A DNA stretch of 39,894 nucleotides, taken from Deferrisomatales bacterium. GTDB lineage: Bacteria; Desulfobacterota; Deferrisomatia; Deferrisomatales; Deferrisomataceae. This document shows positions 17,512-26,333 of this stretch, in pieces; within the stretch, counting starts at the first letter, position 1, and each line of letters opens with the position of its first letter. A model generated the notes under the pieces. That model did no database searches and was not told where the DNA came from. It saw only the letters and a program-made list of their open reading frames with translations. The position numbers were made by a program, and so were the translations under genes. Location of the stretch: positions 1-39,894 of the forward strand of contig JAJRUI010000149.1 of assembly GCA_024277875.1 (NCBI GenBank), written 5' to 3'.

Positions 17512-18804
17512 ATGAGAACCAAGCTCGCAGCCGTTGCCGCGCTGGCCGCTGTCGCGGCCCTGGCGCTGCCGGCCCACCCCGCCGGCTTCCACATCCGCGA
17601 ACAGGGCGCCAAGGCCATGGGAATGGCCAACGCGTTCGTGGCCCAGGCCGACGACCCCTCGGCCATCTTCTACAATCCGGCCGGGCTGGTGTTCCAGGAG
17701 GGAACCAAGGCCAGCCTCGGGGTCACGATCATCCAGGTGCCCGAGACCGAGTTCACCGGCAAAACCTGGGTGGGCGACCCCGACCTGCCGGGCGCCGAGG
17801 TGTCGGGCAAGCAGTCCGCCCGGCCGGACGTGTTCTTCCCGCCCAACATCTACGTGACCCACACGATGAAGGACAAGCCGTGGGCGTTCGGGATCGGGAT
17901 CAACTCCCTGTACCCCCTGGCCAAACGGTGGAACACCACCACCGCGTTCCGGGACGAGGTCAAGGAACTCGCGATCAAACCGATCAACGTGAACCCCACG
18001 GTCTCGTACCGGTACAAGAACTTCGGGTTCGCGTTCGGCCTCGACTACACCAAGGCCACCTTGTGGCTCGAGAACTCCCCCTACACCACGGTGTACGACG
18101 GCAACGGCGACCCGGTGAACCTGAACGTGGGCGACCTCGAGGTGGAGGGCGAGGGCGACGGCTGGGGCTGGAACGCGGGGTTCATGTGGCGGCCGTCGGA
18201 CGCGTGGTCCTTCGGCGTCAGCTACCGCAGCGAGATCACGCGCAAGGTGGACGACGGCGACGCGGACTTCCTGGTCAGCCAGCAGGCCCAGGACCTGCTG
18301 GGTCTGCCCAGCCACGTGAACACGGGCGGCGCCACCGAGATCACCCTGCCCGACACCCTCAGCCTCGCGGTGGCGTGGAAGCCGGTGCCGGCCCTGACCC
18401 TGGAGTTCGACGTGGACCGGTTCGGATGGAGTTCCTACGACGAGCTGACCCTGGAGTTCGACGACAACCCGGTGCTCACCGACTCCACGGACCCGAAGGA
18501 CTGGGAGGACACCTGGACCTACCGCCTGGGCGCGCAGTACGCCCTGACCGACTACTTCGACCTCCGGGCCGGATACGCGTACGACAACACCCCGGTGCCC
18601 GACGAGACCCTGGGCCCGGAACTGCCCGACGCGGACCGGCACAACCTGACCCTCGGGTTCGGGTTCCACTCGGACCGGGGGGCGGTGGACTTCGCGTACA
18701 TGGCGGTGCTGTTCAAGGACCGCTCCGTGACCAACGAGAAGCAGGACGGCGAGTACAAGAGCCAGGCCCACCTGTTCGGCCTCAACGTGACCTACAACTT
18801 ATGA
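17512..18804 (+). CDS. fadL: FadL-family outer membrane long-chain fatty acid channel
   Basis: 430 residues from ATG 17512 after CAGGAGGAC. A signal peptide ends around 'LPAHPA', so the mature protein starts near 'GFHIREQGAKAMGMANAF', the conserved FadL N-terminal hatch, followed by 'ADDPSAIFYNPAGLVF' with the family NPA motif. The remainder alternates amphipathic strands with loops as in the 14-stranded FadL/OmpP1/TodX barrel, and the chain ends in 'NVTYNL'. It moves hydrophobic substrates, usually long-chain fatty acids, across the outer membrane. It lies 66 bases after the VolA-like lipase with no promoter seen between, so a lipase-plus-channel operon is likely. Confidence 0.92.
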   Translation: MRTKLAAVAALAAVAALALPAHPAGFHIREQGAKAMGMANAFVAQADDPSAIFYNPAGLVFQEGTKASLGVTIIQVPETEFTGKTWVGDPDLPGAEVSGKQSARPDVFFPPNIYVTHTMKDKPWAFGIGINSLYPLAKRWNTTTAFRDEVKELAIKPINVNPTVSYRYKNFGFAFGLDYTKATLWLENSPYTTVYDGNGDPVNLNVGDLEVEGEGDGWGWNAGFMWRPSDAWSFGVSYRSEITRKVDDGDADFLVSQQAQDLLGLPSHVNTGGATEITLPDTLSLAVAWKPVPALTLEFDVDRFGWSSYDELTLEFDDNPVLTDSTDPKDWEDTWTYRLGAQYALTDYFDLRAGYAYDNTPVPDETLGPELPDADRHNLTLGFGFHSDRGAVDFAYMAVLFKDRSVTNEKQDGEYKSQAHLFGLNVTYNL

Positions 18805-18810
18805 CCCAGG

Positions 18811-18836
18811 GGCCCCGGGGCTTACGCCCCGGGGCC
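18811..18836 (+). terminator. Terminator hairpin after fadL
   Basis: A perfect 11-base-pair stem GGCCCCGGGGC / GCCCCGGGGCC with loop TTAC begins six bases after the fadL stop. The tail TTCCCCCCTTTCC is pyrimidine-rich but not a proper T run, so termination may be partial. Confidence 0.7.
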
Positions 18837-18857
18837 TTCCCCCCTTTCCGTCCCGAT

Positions 18858-18887
18858 TTGACCCCCGGCTTTCCCGTGTGGTACTGA
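18858..18887 (+). promoter_or_regulatory. Candidate promoter for iorAB
   Basis: TTGACC (18858-18863) and TACTGA (18882-18887) with an 18-base spacer lie just after the fadL terminator and about 70 bases before the iorA start. Both boxes are moderate matches to sigma-70 consensus. Confidence 0.4.
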
Positions 18888-18957
18888 AGGGCGCCCTCTG
18901 CGGCACGCCGGCTCCGCCGGCCCTGCCCGCCGGAGGTCCCTGCCTGGAGGTCCCCCG

Positions 18958-20919
18958 TTGCCCCTGTCCCAGCACCACCGTCCCCTGCCCTCGTTGCTGT
19001 CCGGAGTCGAGGCGTGCGCCCGCGGCGCCCTGGAGGCCGGGGTCCGCCTGGTCACCGGGTATCCGGGCACCCCGGCCACCCCGGCCGTGGAGTACCTGAT
19101 GGCCGCGGCCGGGGACGAGACTCGGGTCGAGTGGGCGGTGAACGAGAAGGTGGCCCTGGAGATCGCAGCCGGCCACAGCTGGTCGGGCCAGCGCAGCTTC
19201 GTGGCCATGAAGATGTCCGGGCTCAACGTGGCCAGCGACGCGCTCCTGTCGATCGTCGCGTCCGGCACCCGGGGCGGGCTGGTGGTGTACGTGGGCGACG
19301 ACCCGGGCATGTACTACGGCATGGTGGAGCAGGACTCCCGCCTCCTGGCCCGGCTGGCCGCGTGCCCGATGGTGGAGCCCGGCACCCCGGACGAGGGCCG
19401 GGAGATGGTCCGCCACGCGTTCGAGGTGTCAGAGGCCGAGGAGGTGCCGGTGCTGGTTCGCGGCACCACCACCACGGCCAACACCGTGGCCCGGGTCCGG
19501 CCGGGCCCGACCCACCGGGAACAGCGCAGGAGCGACTTCCCGTGGGACGTGGACCGGTACACCAAGGCCGGGGCGGGAAGGTGCCTGCGCCAGCACGCCG
19601 ACGCCCTGGCGCGGTTGTCCAGGGCTGCCGAGCGCCTGGACCGGTGGAACCGGCTGGAGCCGTCCGACTCGAGGCTCGGGGTGGTGGCCACCGCGTCGGT
19701 GTGGGGCTACGTGGAGGAGGCGCTGGAGGCCGCCTTCCCCGCAGGCCTCCGCCCCAACCTGCTCCGGCTGGGGGTGGTCCACCCCGTTCCGGAACGCCGG
19801 TTGCGCGAGTTCCTGGAGCGGTGCGACCGGGTCCTGGTGGTGGAGGAACTCGAACCCGTCGTGGAGGAGAAGGCCCGGGCCGTGGCGGGCAGCCTGGCCC
19901 ACCGCACTTCGGTGCTAGGCAAGGACGACGGGCTGGGCTCTCCCGTGGGAGACCTGGACCCGGACCGGGTCCGGGCGTTCCTGGCCGTCCTGGCCCAGGA
20001 ACCGGCCACTCAGGAACCGGCCACCCAGGAACCGGCCACCCAGGAACCGGCCACCCAGGAACCGGCCACCCAGGAACCGGCCACCCAGGAACCGGCCACC
20101 CAGGAACCGGCCACCCGGTGGGCGCCCCGGCTGCTCACCTTCTGCCCGGGGTGCCCCCACCGGTCCACCTACGTGGCCCTGGAGCGGGCGATCCACCGCG
20201 CCGGGATGGACAAGGACGAGGTGGTCGTCACCGGCGACGTGGGGTGCACGATCCTGGGGATGAACCCGCCCCACGGCCTGTGTCGTACCGAGGTGGCCAT
20301 GGGTTCGAGCATCGCCGTGGCCCAGGGCATCGCTTACGCAGACGCAGGACGGCCGGTGGTGGCCACCATCGGCGACAGCACGTTCTTCCACGCGGGCATC
20401 CCACCGCTGCTCAACGCGGCGGCCCAGGGGGTCGACCTGACCGTGATCGTCCTGGACAACGGGTACGCGTCCATGACCGGGTACCAGCCGTCCCTGGGGA
20501 GCTCGGGCACCCGGGAGACCGCGCCGCCCGTGCCGATGAGCATCGAGGAACTGGCCCGGGCCGCCCGGGTCCGCCGGGTCCGCAAGGCGTTCCCGTACTT
20601 CACGTCCCGCCTCAGCCGGGTCCTCGCCCAGGCCCTCACCTCCCCGGGGGTCCACGTGGTAATCGCCGAGGCGCCGTGCGTGGGACGGCTCGTGCGGCGG
20701 ACCGTGATCCCGTACCGGGTGCTGCCGGACCGGTGCCCGGGCGTGGGGCCGTGTCCGGCGCCGTGCATGGAGGCGGTCGGGTGTCCGGCCCTGGACGTGG
20801 ACGAACCCACCAGCAAGGCCGTGGTGGACCCAGCCCGGTGCCTGGGCTGCGGCCTGTGCGCGTCCGCGTGCCCGGCGGGCGCGATCCGCCGCCACCTGCG
20901 CGGCAGGAGGCGGACGTGA
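18958..20919 (+). CDS. iorA: Indolepyruvate:ferredoxin oxidoreductase alpha subunit
   Basis: 653 residues from TTG 18958, with GGAGG seven bases upstream. It oxidatively decarboxylates aryl-pyruvates (or related 2-oxoacids) to acyl-CoA, reducing ferredoxin; thiamine diphosphate is the cofactor. Seen: 'GYPGTPATPAVEYL' and 'NEKVALEIAAGHSWSG' in the N-terminal pyrimidine-binding domain, and the TPP/metal motif 'GDSTFFHAGIPPLLNA' followed by 'IVLDNGYASMTGYQPS'. A C-terminal ferredoxin domain has one canonical cluster 'CLGCGLCASACPAG' and one with wider spacing, C-x5-C-x3-C-x5-C-P. Between the two catalytic halves, at about residues 347-386, lies an eight-fold QEPAT repeat. It overlaps iorB by one base. 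The VOR or other 2-oxoacid enzyme families are less likely given subunit sizes and order. Confidence 0.93.
   Translation: MPLSQHHRPLPSLLSGVEACARGALEAGVRLVTGYPGTPATPAVEYLMAAAGDETRVEWAVNEKVALEIAAGHSWSGQRSFVAMKMSGLNVASDALLSIVASGTRGGLVVYVGDDPGMYYGMVEQDSRLLARLAACPMVEPGTPDEGREMVRHAFEVSEAEEVPVLVRGTTTTANTVARVRPGPTHREQRRSDFPWDVDRYTKAGAGRCLRQHADALARLSRAAERLDRWNRLEPSDSRLGVVATASVWGYVEEALEAAFPAGLRPNLLRLGVVHPVPERRLREFLERCDRVLVVEELEPVVEEKARAVAGSLAHRTSVLGKDDGLGSPVGDLDPDRVRAFLAVLAQEPATQEPATQEPATQEPATQEPATQEPATQEPATQEPATRWAPRLLTFCPGCPHRSTYVALERAIHRAGMDKDEVVVTGDVGCTILGMNPPHGLCRTEVAMGSSIAVAQGIAYADAGRPVVATIGDSTFFHAGIPPLLNAAAQGVDLTVIVLDNGYASMTGYQPSLGSSGTRETAPPVPMSIEELARAARVRRVRKAFPYFTSRLSRVLAQALTSPGVHVVIAEAPCVGRLVRRTVIPYRVLPDRCPGVGPCPAPCMEAVGCPALDVDEPTSKAVVDPARCLGCGLCASACPAGAIRRHLRGRRRT
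19996..20115 (+). repeat. In-frame 15-bp tandem repeat (8 copies) inside iorA
   Basis: Eight consecutive copies of CAGGAACCGGCCACC, each encoding Gln-Glu-Pro-Ala-Thr. Seven copies are identical; the first differs by one base (ACT instead of ACC). Such near-perfect identity indicates recent slippage or unequal exchange. The period is a multiple of three, so copy number can change without breaking the frame. It falls in the linker between the two catalytic halves. Confidence 0.98.
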
Positions 20920-21512
20920 TGCGGCTGGACGTGGTGGTGTCCGGGGTGGGCGGCCAGGGGGTGGTGACCCTCGCCAAAGTGCTGGCGGCGGCTGCGCTGC
21001 GGGAGGGGTACGACGCCCGGTTCCTGGCCCAGTCCGGCCTGGCCCAGCTGGGCTCCCCGGTGCTCGCCCACGTGCGGATCGGCACCCCGGCCGCAGGACC
21101 CAGCCCCAAGATCCCCCGCGGCGCGGCCCACCTGGCCGTGGGCCTGGAGCGCCTCGAGGCGGTGCGACTCGCGCCCCTGCTGCGGCCGGACGGGGTGGCC
21201 GTACTGTCGGACGAGCCTGTCCGGCCCTACGGCGCCCGGTTCCGGCCCGACGCGTACCCCGGCCGCGACCAGGTGGAACGGGCGTTCGGCGGGCGGCGGG
21301 TCCGGTGGGTCCCGGCCCACGAACTGGCCCGCCGCCACGGCCCCCCCGCCCTGGTGAGCGCGGTCATGCTGGGCGCCCTGGCCGGCGCGAGCCCCGTGGT
21401 GGAACGGGACCTGCTGGTCGCGTGCCTGCGGGAGGCCCGCCCCGGCCTGGCCGACGCCGAGGCCGAGGCGTTTTTCGAAGGCTACCAGGCGATCACCGGG
21501 CTGGACGCGTAA
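20919..21512 (+). CDS. iorB: Indolepyruvate:ferredoxin oxidoreductase beta subunit
   Basis: 197 residues from ATG 20919, which shares its first base with the iorA stop (TGATG), with AGGAGG in the iorA 3' end as ribosome site. The protein is the gamma-type POR domain: 'VVVSGVGGQGVVTLAKVLAAAA' at the N-terminus, then 'AQSGLAQLGSPVLAHVRIG' and a C-terminal 'FFEGYQAITG'. It pairs with IorA to form the 2-oxoacid:ferredoxin oxidoreductase. Its 3' end overlaps the convergent bioY gene by 20 bases. Confidence 0.93.
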   Translation: MRLDVVVSGVGGQGVVTLAKVLAAAALREGYDARFLAQSGLAQLGSPVLAHVRIGTPAAGPSPKIPRGAAHLAVGLERLEAVRLAPLLRPDGVAVLSDEPVRPYGARFRPDAYPGRDQVERAFGGRRVRWVPAHELARRHGPPALVSAVMLGALAGASPVVERDLLVACLREARPGLADAEAEAFFEGYQAITGLDA

Positions 21513-22071
21513 CCGTCCCCACCGCCCCGGCCGGCGCCAAGGCCCGGCGCACCGCCGGTGCCAGGGCCACGGCCAACCCGGCCTTGACCGCGTCCAGGGC
21601 CAGGTACCCCCCCAACCCCCACACCACTTTCGGGAACACGGCGGCCTTGTCCTGGAACACAGCCAGGTTGAGCCACAGGCCCAGGACGCCACACGCGTAC
21701 AGCACGGCCAGGCCGGCTGCCACGGCAACGCCGATCTTCGCCGCCCCCCTGCCCCGGCCGGCATGGACGATCATCGACACGGCCCACGCAGCCGCAGCGA
21801 ACCCCACCAGGAACCCGAACGTGGGCTGGAGCACGTAGGCGGGCCCGCCCCCCCGGGCGAACACCGGCAGGCCCAGCAGCCCGGCAGCCAGGTACGCGCC
21901 CTGGGCCAGGGCGGCCGCCCTGGGCCGGAGCACGGCACCACCGAGGAGCACCACCAGGGGCTGGAGAGTGAACGGCACGGGCTCGAGGGGTATCTTCAGG
22001 TGGGCCCCTGCCGCGGTGAGTGCGGCGAACAGGCCGGCGAGCACGATCTCTCGGGTGGGGATACGGGCCAA
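21493..22071 (-). CDS. bioY: Biotin transporter BioY (ECF S component)
   Basis: 192 residues from TTG 22071, chosen because GGAGG lies six bases upstream and the protein then has the usual BioY length; a start at 22143 would place the promoter inside the gene. About six hydrophobic segments are visible. Family features include 'KIPLEPVPFTLQPLVVLLGGAVL', 'GAYLAAGLLGLPVFARGGG' (both typical of BioY) and 'PTFGFLVGFAAAAW'. BioY is the membrane substrate-binding component for biotin uptake and can work with or without the ECF A/T module, which is not seen here. A BirA-type operator sits on its promoter. The 3' end overlaps iorB by 20 bases. Confidence 0.92.
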   Translation of the reverse strand: MARIPTREIVLAGLFAALTAAGAHLKIPLEPVPFTLQPLVVLLGGAVLRPRAAALAQGAYLAAGLLGLPVFARGGGPAYVLQPTFGFLVGFAAAAWAVSMIVHAGRGRGAAKIGVAVAAGLAVLYACGVLGLWLNLAVFQDKAAVFPKVVWGLGGYLALDAVKAGLAVALAPAVRRALAPAGAVGTVTRPAR

Positions 22072-22109
22072 CGGAAACCTCCGCGTCCAGGGGTACGGTC
22101 CAGACGCGG

Positions 22110-22139
22110 AGGATAGGAGACGGCCGGGCGCTTCGTCAA
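22110..22139 (-). promoter_or_regulatory. sigma-70 promoter of bioY
   Basis: On the minus strand TTGACG (complement of 22134-22139) and TATCCT (complement of 22110-22115) are separated by 18 bases. The -10 lies about 38 bases before the bioY TTG start. The -35 overlaps the downstream half of the BirA-like site. Confidence 0.65.
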
Positions 22140-22164
22140 CCAAATATACGCATATGGTTTACCA
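22133..22164 (-). promoter_or_regulatory. BirA-type biotin operator upstream of bioY
   Basis: Two half-sites, TCGTCAACC (22133-22141) and GGTTTACCA (22156-22164), are separated by 14 bases. Compared with the BirA consensus TTGTAAACC-N14/15-GGTTTACAA, they match 7 of 9 and 8 of 9 positions with correct spacing. Overlap with the -35 box implies repression by biotinyl-AMP-loaded BirA. No birA gene is in the window. Confidence 0.75.
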
Positions 22165-22345
22165 CTAAATCCAACGAAAGGATTGCCAAATCCTTGCCCT
22201 TCCCCTTGGGGAGTGCGGGGTGGGGGGCTGGTGGAGCGCCGGGTGCGGCCCCTTGATGCGCCGCGCCGTTCGAACGCCCGGATCGTCCCCGGACGCCAAG
22301 GGTTCCGCTGCGGGTCTTAGTAGTTTAGTAGTATCGATGGCACCG
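22165..22345. other. Non-coding gap between bioY control region and HD-GYP gene
   Basis: Upstream of the BirA site and downstream of the HD-GYP stop I see no gene. The stretch contains purine/pyrimidine-skewed sequence and a short AT-rich direct repeat TAGTAGTTTAGTAGTAT (22318-22334). The only ORFs here are low-complexity shadow frames. No terminator with a T run is visible. Confidence 0.5.
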
Positions 22346-23629
<1,284 letters not shown>

Positions 23630-23692
23630 GTCGCCCTCACCGCAAGACCGGTTCACCCCACCGGCTCCCTATCGGCCGGCGCGCCGCCCGGC

Positions 23693-23722
23693 TTGACACG
23701 CAGCCCGGGGCCGGGGTAGACA
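23693..23722 (+). promoter_or_regulatory. Candidate promoter for the TPR protein gene
   Basis: A perfect TTGACA (23693-23698), an 18-base spacer and TAGACA (23717-23722) lie in the gap divergent from the HD-GYP gene, 56 bases before the ATG. Confidence 0.55.
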
Positions 23723-23778
23723 CACAAGCCCCTGGAACCGAACCCCGCCCCGGGGCACCAGCCCCTCTGGGAGAGACC

Positions 23779-24381
23779 ATGGCCACCCGCAAGACCATCC
23801 GGATCGACCACGCGGTGATCGCCGCCGTGGGATGCCTGCTCCTTGGCTACGTCCTGGGAATCGTCACCGCCCTGCTGGTGCAGGACAGTCCCGCCCACAC
23901 GCCGGGCCCGGTGGCCCAGTCGGCCCCTGCGGTGTCGCCCCCGTCCGCCGCTCTCGGGAGCACCGCCGCCGAAATCCGGGAACTGCGCAACATCGTGGCG
24001 AACGACCCCGACAACTACGCTGCCTGGGTTCGTCTGGGCAACCAGTACTTCGACAGCGACCAGTTCATGGAAGCGATCGACGCGTACACCCGGGCCCTGG
24101 ACATCCAGGACGGGGACCCGAACGTGATCACGGACCGGGCGATCATGTACCGCCGGATCGGCGATTTCGACCGGGCCGTGGCCGAGCTTCGCCGGGCCGC
24201 CCAGGCAGACCCCCGCCACCTGAACAGCCTGTTGAACCTGGGAGTGGTGCTGCGTTACGACAAGCGCGACGTGGAAGGCGCGATCCGGGCGTGGGAGGCG
24301 TACCTGGAACGCAACCCCCCGCCCGAGATGGCGGCGAAGATCCGCTCCGAGGTGGAGACCCTGAAGAAACAGGGGCGGTAA
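23779..24381 (+). CDS. Membrane-anchored tetratricopeptide repeat protein
   Basis: 200 residues from ATG 23779 with GGGAGAG upstream. One N-terminal membrane segment at about residues 12-35 ('AVIAAVGCLLLGYVLGIV') is followed by a Pro/Ala/Ser-rich linker and three TPR units: 'NYAAWVRLGNQYFDSDQFMEA', 'NVITDRAIMYRRIGDFDRAV' and 'LNSLLNLGVVLRYDKRDVEGA'. The repeats face the periplasm by the positive-inside rule. Such proteins act as scaffolds; partner unknown. It ends 13 bases before the convergent thioesterase gene, with no room for a separate terminator. Confidence 0.85.
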   Translation: MATRKTIRIDHAVIAAVGCLLLGYVLGIVTALLVQDSPAHTPGPVAQSAPAVSPPSAALGSTAAEIRELRNIVANDPDNYAAWVRLGNQYFDSDQFMEAIDAYTRALDIQDGDPNVITDRAIMYRRIGDFDRAVAELRRAAQADPRHLNSLLNLGVVLRYDKRDVEGAIRAWEAYLERNPPPEMAAKIRSEVETLKKQGR

Positions 24382-24394
24382 GAACGCACCGCCG

Positions 24395-24802
24395 TCACAG
24401 GGTGAGCAGGGTCACGTAGCCGTGGGCCAACTGGCGGCCCTGGCCGTCACCGACGGAGACCAGCACGTGGCCCATCCGCCGCCCCATGCGCAGCACCTCG
24501 GCCGTGGCCGTGACCCGCTCCCCCATGCCTGCGGGCCGGAAGTAGTGGACCGAAAGCCCCTCGGTGGTCAGCTTGCGTCCCGAGGGCAGCAGCATCCCCG
24601 GAAAAAACGCCACCGTGTCCACCAGGGAACTCACCACCCCGCCGTGGAGCCCGCCCAGATAGTTGCCATGGCGCTCGTCCACGGTGACCGCGACAGCCGC
24701 CGTGCGTTCGGTCACCTCCAGCAGCTCGAGCCCCAGGTTCCGGACCAGCCCGATCTCCCGAAAGATCTCCAGGGCCCGCCGATACTGGTCAGTCCCGTCC
24801 AA
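24395..24802 (-). CDS. PaaI-like hotdog-fold acyl-CoA thioesterase
   Basis: 135 residues from TTG 24802, where GGGAGG lies six bases upstream; starts further upstream add an Arg/Gly-rich unconserved stretch. The hotdog fold is indicated by 'NYLGGLHGGVVSSLVDTVAF' (H-G-G-x4-L-x-D, the catalytic helix), 'LTTEGLSVHYFRPAGMGERV' and a final beta-strand run 'GHVLVSVGDGQGRQLAHGYV'. It probably hydrolyses a small or aromatic acyl-CoA; the specific substrate cannot be read. It lies 118 bases downstream of the hdrCB gene on the same strand and may belong to that transcript. Confidence 0.85.
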   Translation of the reverse strand: MDGTDQYRRALEIFREIGLVRNLGLELLEVTERTAAVAVTVDERHGNYLGGLHGGVVSSLVDTVAFFPGMLLPSGRKLTTEGLSVHYFRPAGMGERVTATAEVLRMGRRMGHVLVSVGDGQGRQLAHGYVTLLTL

Positions 24803-24920
24803 CGCTTCCCTCCCGGCGGCCGACCGGCCGCCCTGCAACGAACGACGAAGCCCCGCCGGGGCGGGGCCCGCCATCATCGGGCAGGAGGGGCCAAGAGCAC
24901 AAGGGGGAACCGGCCGGCGG

Positions 24921-26303
24921 TCAGGTCGCCCGGAGGGGCGCAGGATCCACCGCGGACAGGTCCAGCGCCGCAGCCTCGTCGGGCAGCCCCAGGGCCACGG
25001 CCGCGAGTTGGGTCACGTACACCACCGGGATCGTGAACCCGAGGTCTGCGGCCATCTCGGGCTGGCGCTCGTCCAGGTTCACCTGGCACAGGGGGCACGC
25101 CACCGCCACCAGGTCCGCGCCCCGCTCCCGGGCCTCCTTCAGGATCTCGGCGGTCAGGCGTTTCGCGATCGCCGTGTGGGAGATCGCGAGGCTTCCGCCG
25201 CAGCAGTCGGTCTTGCGGCCCCACGGGACCGGCTCGCCCCCCAGGGCGGCCACGAACCGGTCCATCGCGACGGGGTTCTCCACGTCCACGGGCCCCAGGC
25301 CGGTGTCGGCCGGGGGCCGGGTAAGCAGGCAGCCGTAGTAGCACGCGACCCGGAGTCCGTCCAGGGGGCGCTCCACCCGGTCGGTCCACCCGTCGGGTGC
25401 GACGTCCAGGAGCCCGTCCAGGGCGTTGAGCACCGCCACCCGGTCGCCGTAGGCGCGGCCGCCCATGGCCTCCTCGGCGCGACCGGCCAGGTCCCCGTCC
25501 TCCCGGTAGTGGCGCACGGCCGACCGGAGCCGGCCGTAACACGCGGCGCACGGGGCCACGACCCGGTCGAGCCCCATCTGCTCGACTGTGGACAGGTTCT
25601 GGAGCGGCAGGGTCACGGCGCGCACCGGGTCGGCGCCGTGGGCCGGGGTTGTGCCGCAGCAGGTCCACCCGGGGATCTCCACCAGATCCACCCCGATCGC
25701 GCCGGCCACCGCCCGGAACGACCGGTCGAACGCGACGCCCGTGGCGTGCAGGGAGCACCCGGGGTAGTAGGCGAGGCGGTGGGGTGCCGGCTCCACGGCT
25801 GCCACGCGCCGGGGCGGGCGGGCGAACTCCGGGGCGAGCCGGATCTTCCCCTTTCGGATCATCCGGAGGCCCATGTCCAGGTCCCGCAGGGGCTTGCCCT
25901 CCCGCAGGTTCAGCTCGCCCATCAGCCCCGCCTCGTACACCCGGCCGAACACCCGGATGTTGCGCAGGAACGCCTTGAAGAATCGGGCCGTCTCCGGCAC
26001 CGACGCGCGGTCCAGGGTCTCCTGGCGGAACCAGTCGATCACGGCCGGGATGTCCAGGGCGTGGGGGCACCGGGTGACGCAGGTCTGGCACTGGGTGCAC
26101 AGCCACACGGTGCGACTCGCGAGCACCTCGGGGTCGTCTTCCTGCACCGCCAGCATCACTTCGCTGGGCAGGAGGTCGAACTCCTCGGCCATCTCGCACC
26201 CGGCCGAGCACCGCTGGCACTGGTAGCACAGGTGCGCGTTCACCCCCGTGGCCCGTTCCACCCGGTCGGCCAGGGTTTCGTCGATCGTCGCGTTCGCGTT
26301 CAT
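24921..26303 (-). CDS. hdrCB: HdrC-HdrB fusion, heterodisulfide reductase-like
   Basis: 460 residues from ATG 26303 with GGAG five bases upstream. The N-terminal ~170 residues are HdrC-like with two [4Fe-4S] motifs, 'CYQCQRCSAGC' (followed by Glu, not Pro) and 'CTQCQTCVTRCP'. The rest is HdrB: two CCG domains, the first with 'YPGCSLHATG', 'WTCCGTTPAHG' and 'APCAACYG', the second with 'CYYGCLLTRPP', 'DCCGGSLAISH' and 'VACPLCQVN'. In methanogens HdrB holds two non-cubane clusters and reduces CoM-S-S-CoB. Here there is no sign of that substrate, and by context HdrCB is the electron path to or from MetFV. It is the fifth structural gene of the hdr-met operon. The fusion of the two subunits in C-then-B order is seen in the reading frame directly. 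Confidence 0.9.
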   Translation of the reverse strand: MNANATIDETLADRVERATGVNAHLCYQCQRCSAGCEMAEEFDLLPSEVMLAVQEDDPEVLASRTVWLCTQCQTCVTRCPHALDIPAVIDWFRQETLDRASVPETARFFKAFLRNIRVFGRVYEAGLMGELNLREGKPLRDLDMGLRMIRKGKIRLAPEFARPPRRVAAVEPAPHRLAYYPGCSLHATGVAFDRSFRAVAGAIGVDLVEIPGWTCCGTTPAHGADPVRAVTLPLQNLSTVEQMGLDRVVAPCAACYGRLRSAVRHYREDGDLAGRAEEAMGGRAYGDRVAVLNALDGLLDVAPDGWTDRVERPLDGLRVACYYGCLLTRPPADTGLGPVDVENPVAMDRFVAALGGEPVPWGRKTDCCGGSLAISHTAIAKRLTAEILKEARERGADLVAVACPLCQVNLDERQPEMAADLGFTIPVVYVTQLAAVALGLPDEAAALDLSAVDPAPLRAT

Positions 26304-26333
26304 CGTCTCTCCGTCGGAACCGGGGACCACGAC

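Noticed and set aside
14731-18771. A 1346-codon minus-strand frame
   Set aside because: It lies antisense to fadE, the lipase gene and fadL, crosses a strong terminator and has shadow-frame composition.
19996-20115. CRISPR-like direct repeats
   Set aside because: The units are contiguous with no spacers, are 15 bp long and keep the reading frame of iorA.
22072-22143. N-terminal extension of bioY to 22143
   Set aside because: It would place the promoter and part of the BirA site inside the gene, and TTG 22071 has a good ribosome site and gives the usual protein length.
22265-22285. GTTCGAAC resembling a tRNA T-loop
   Set aside because: The flanking bases do not form a T stem and no anticodon or acceptor arm is present upstream.
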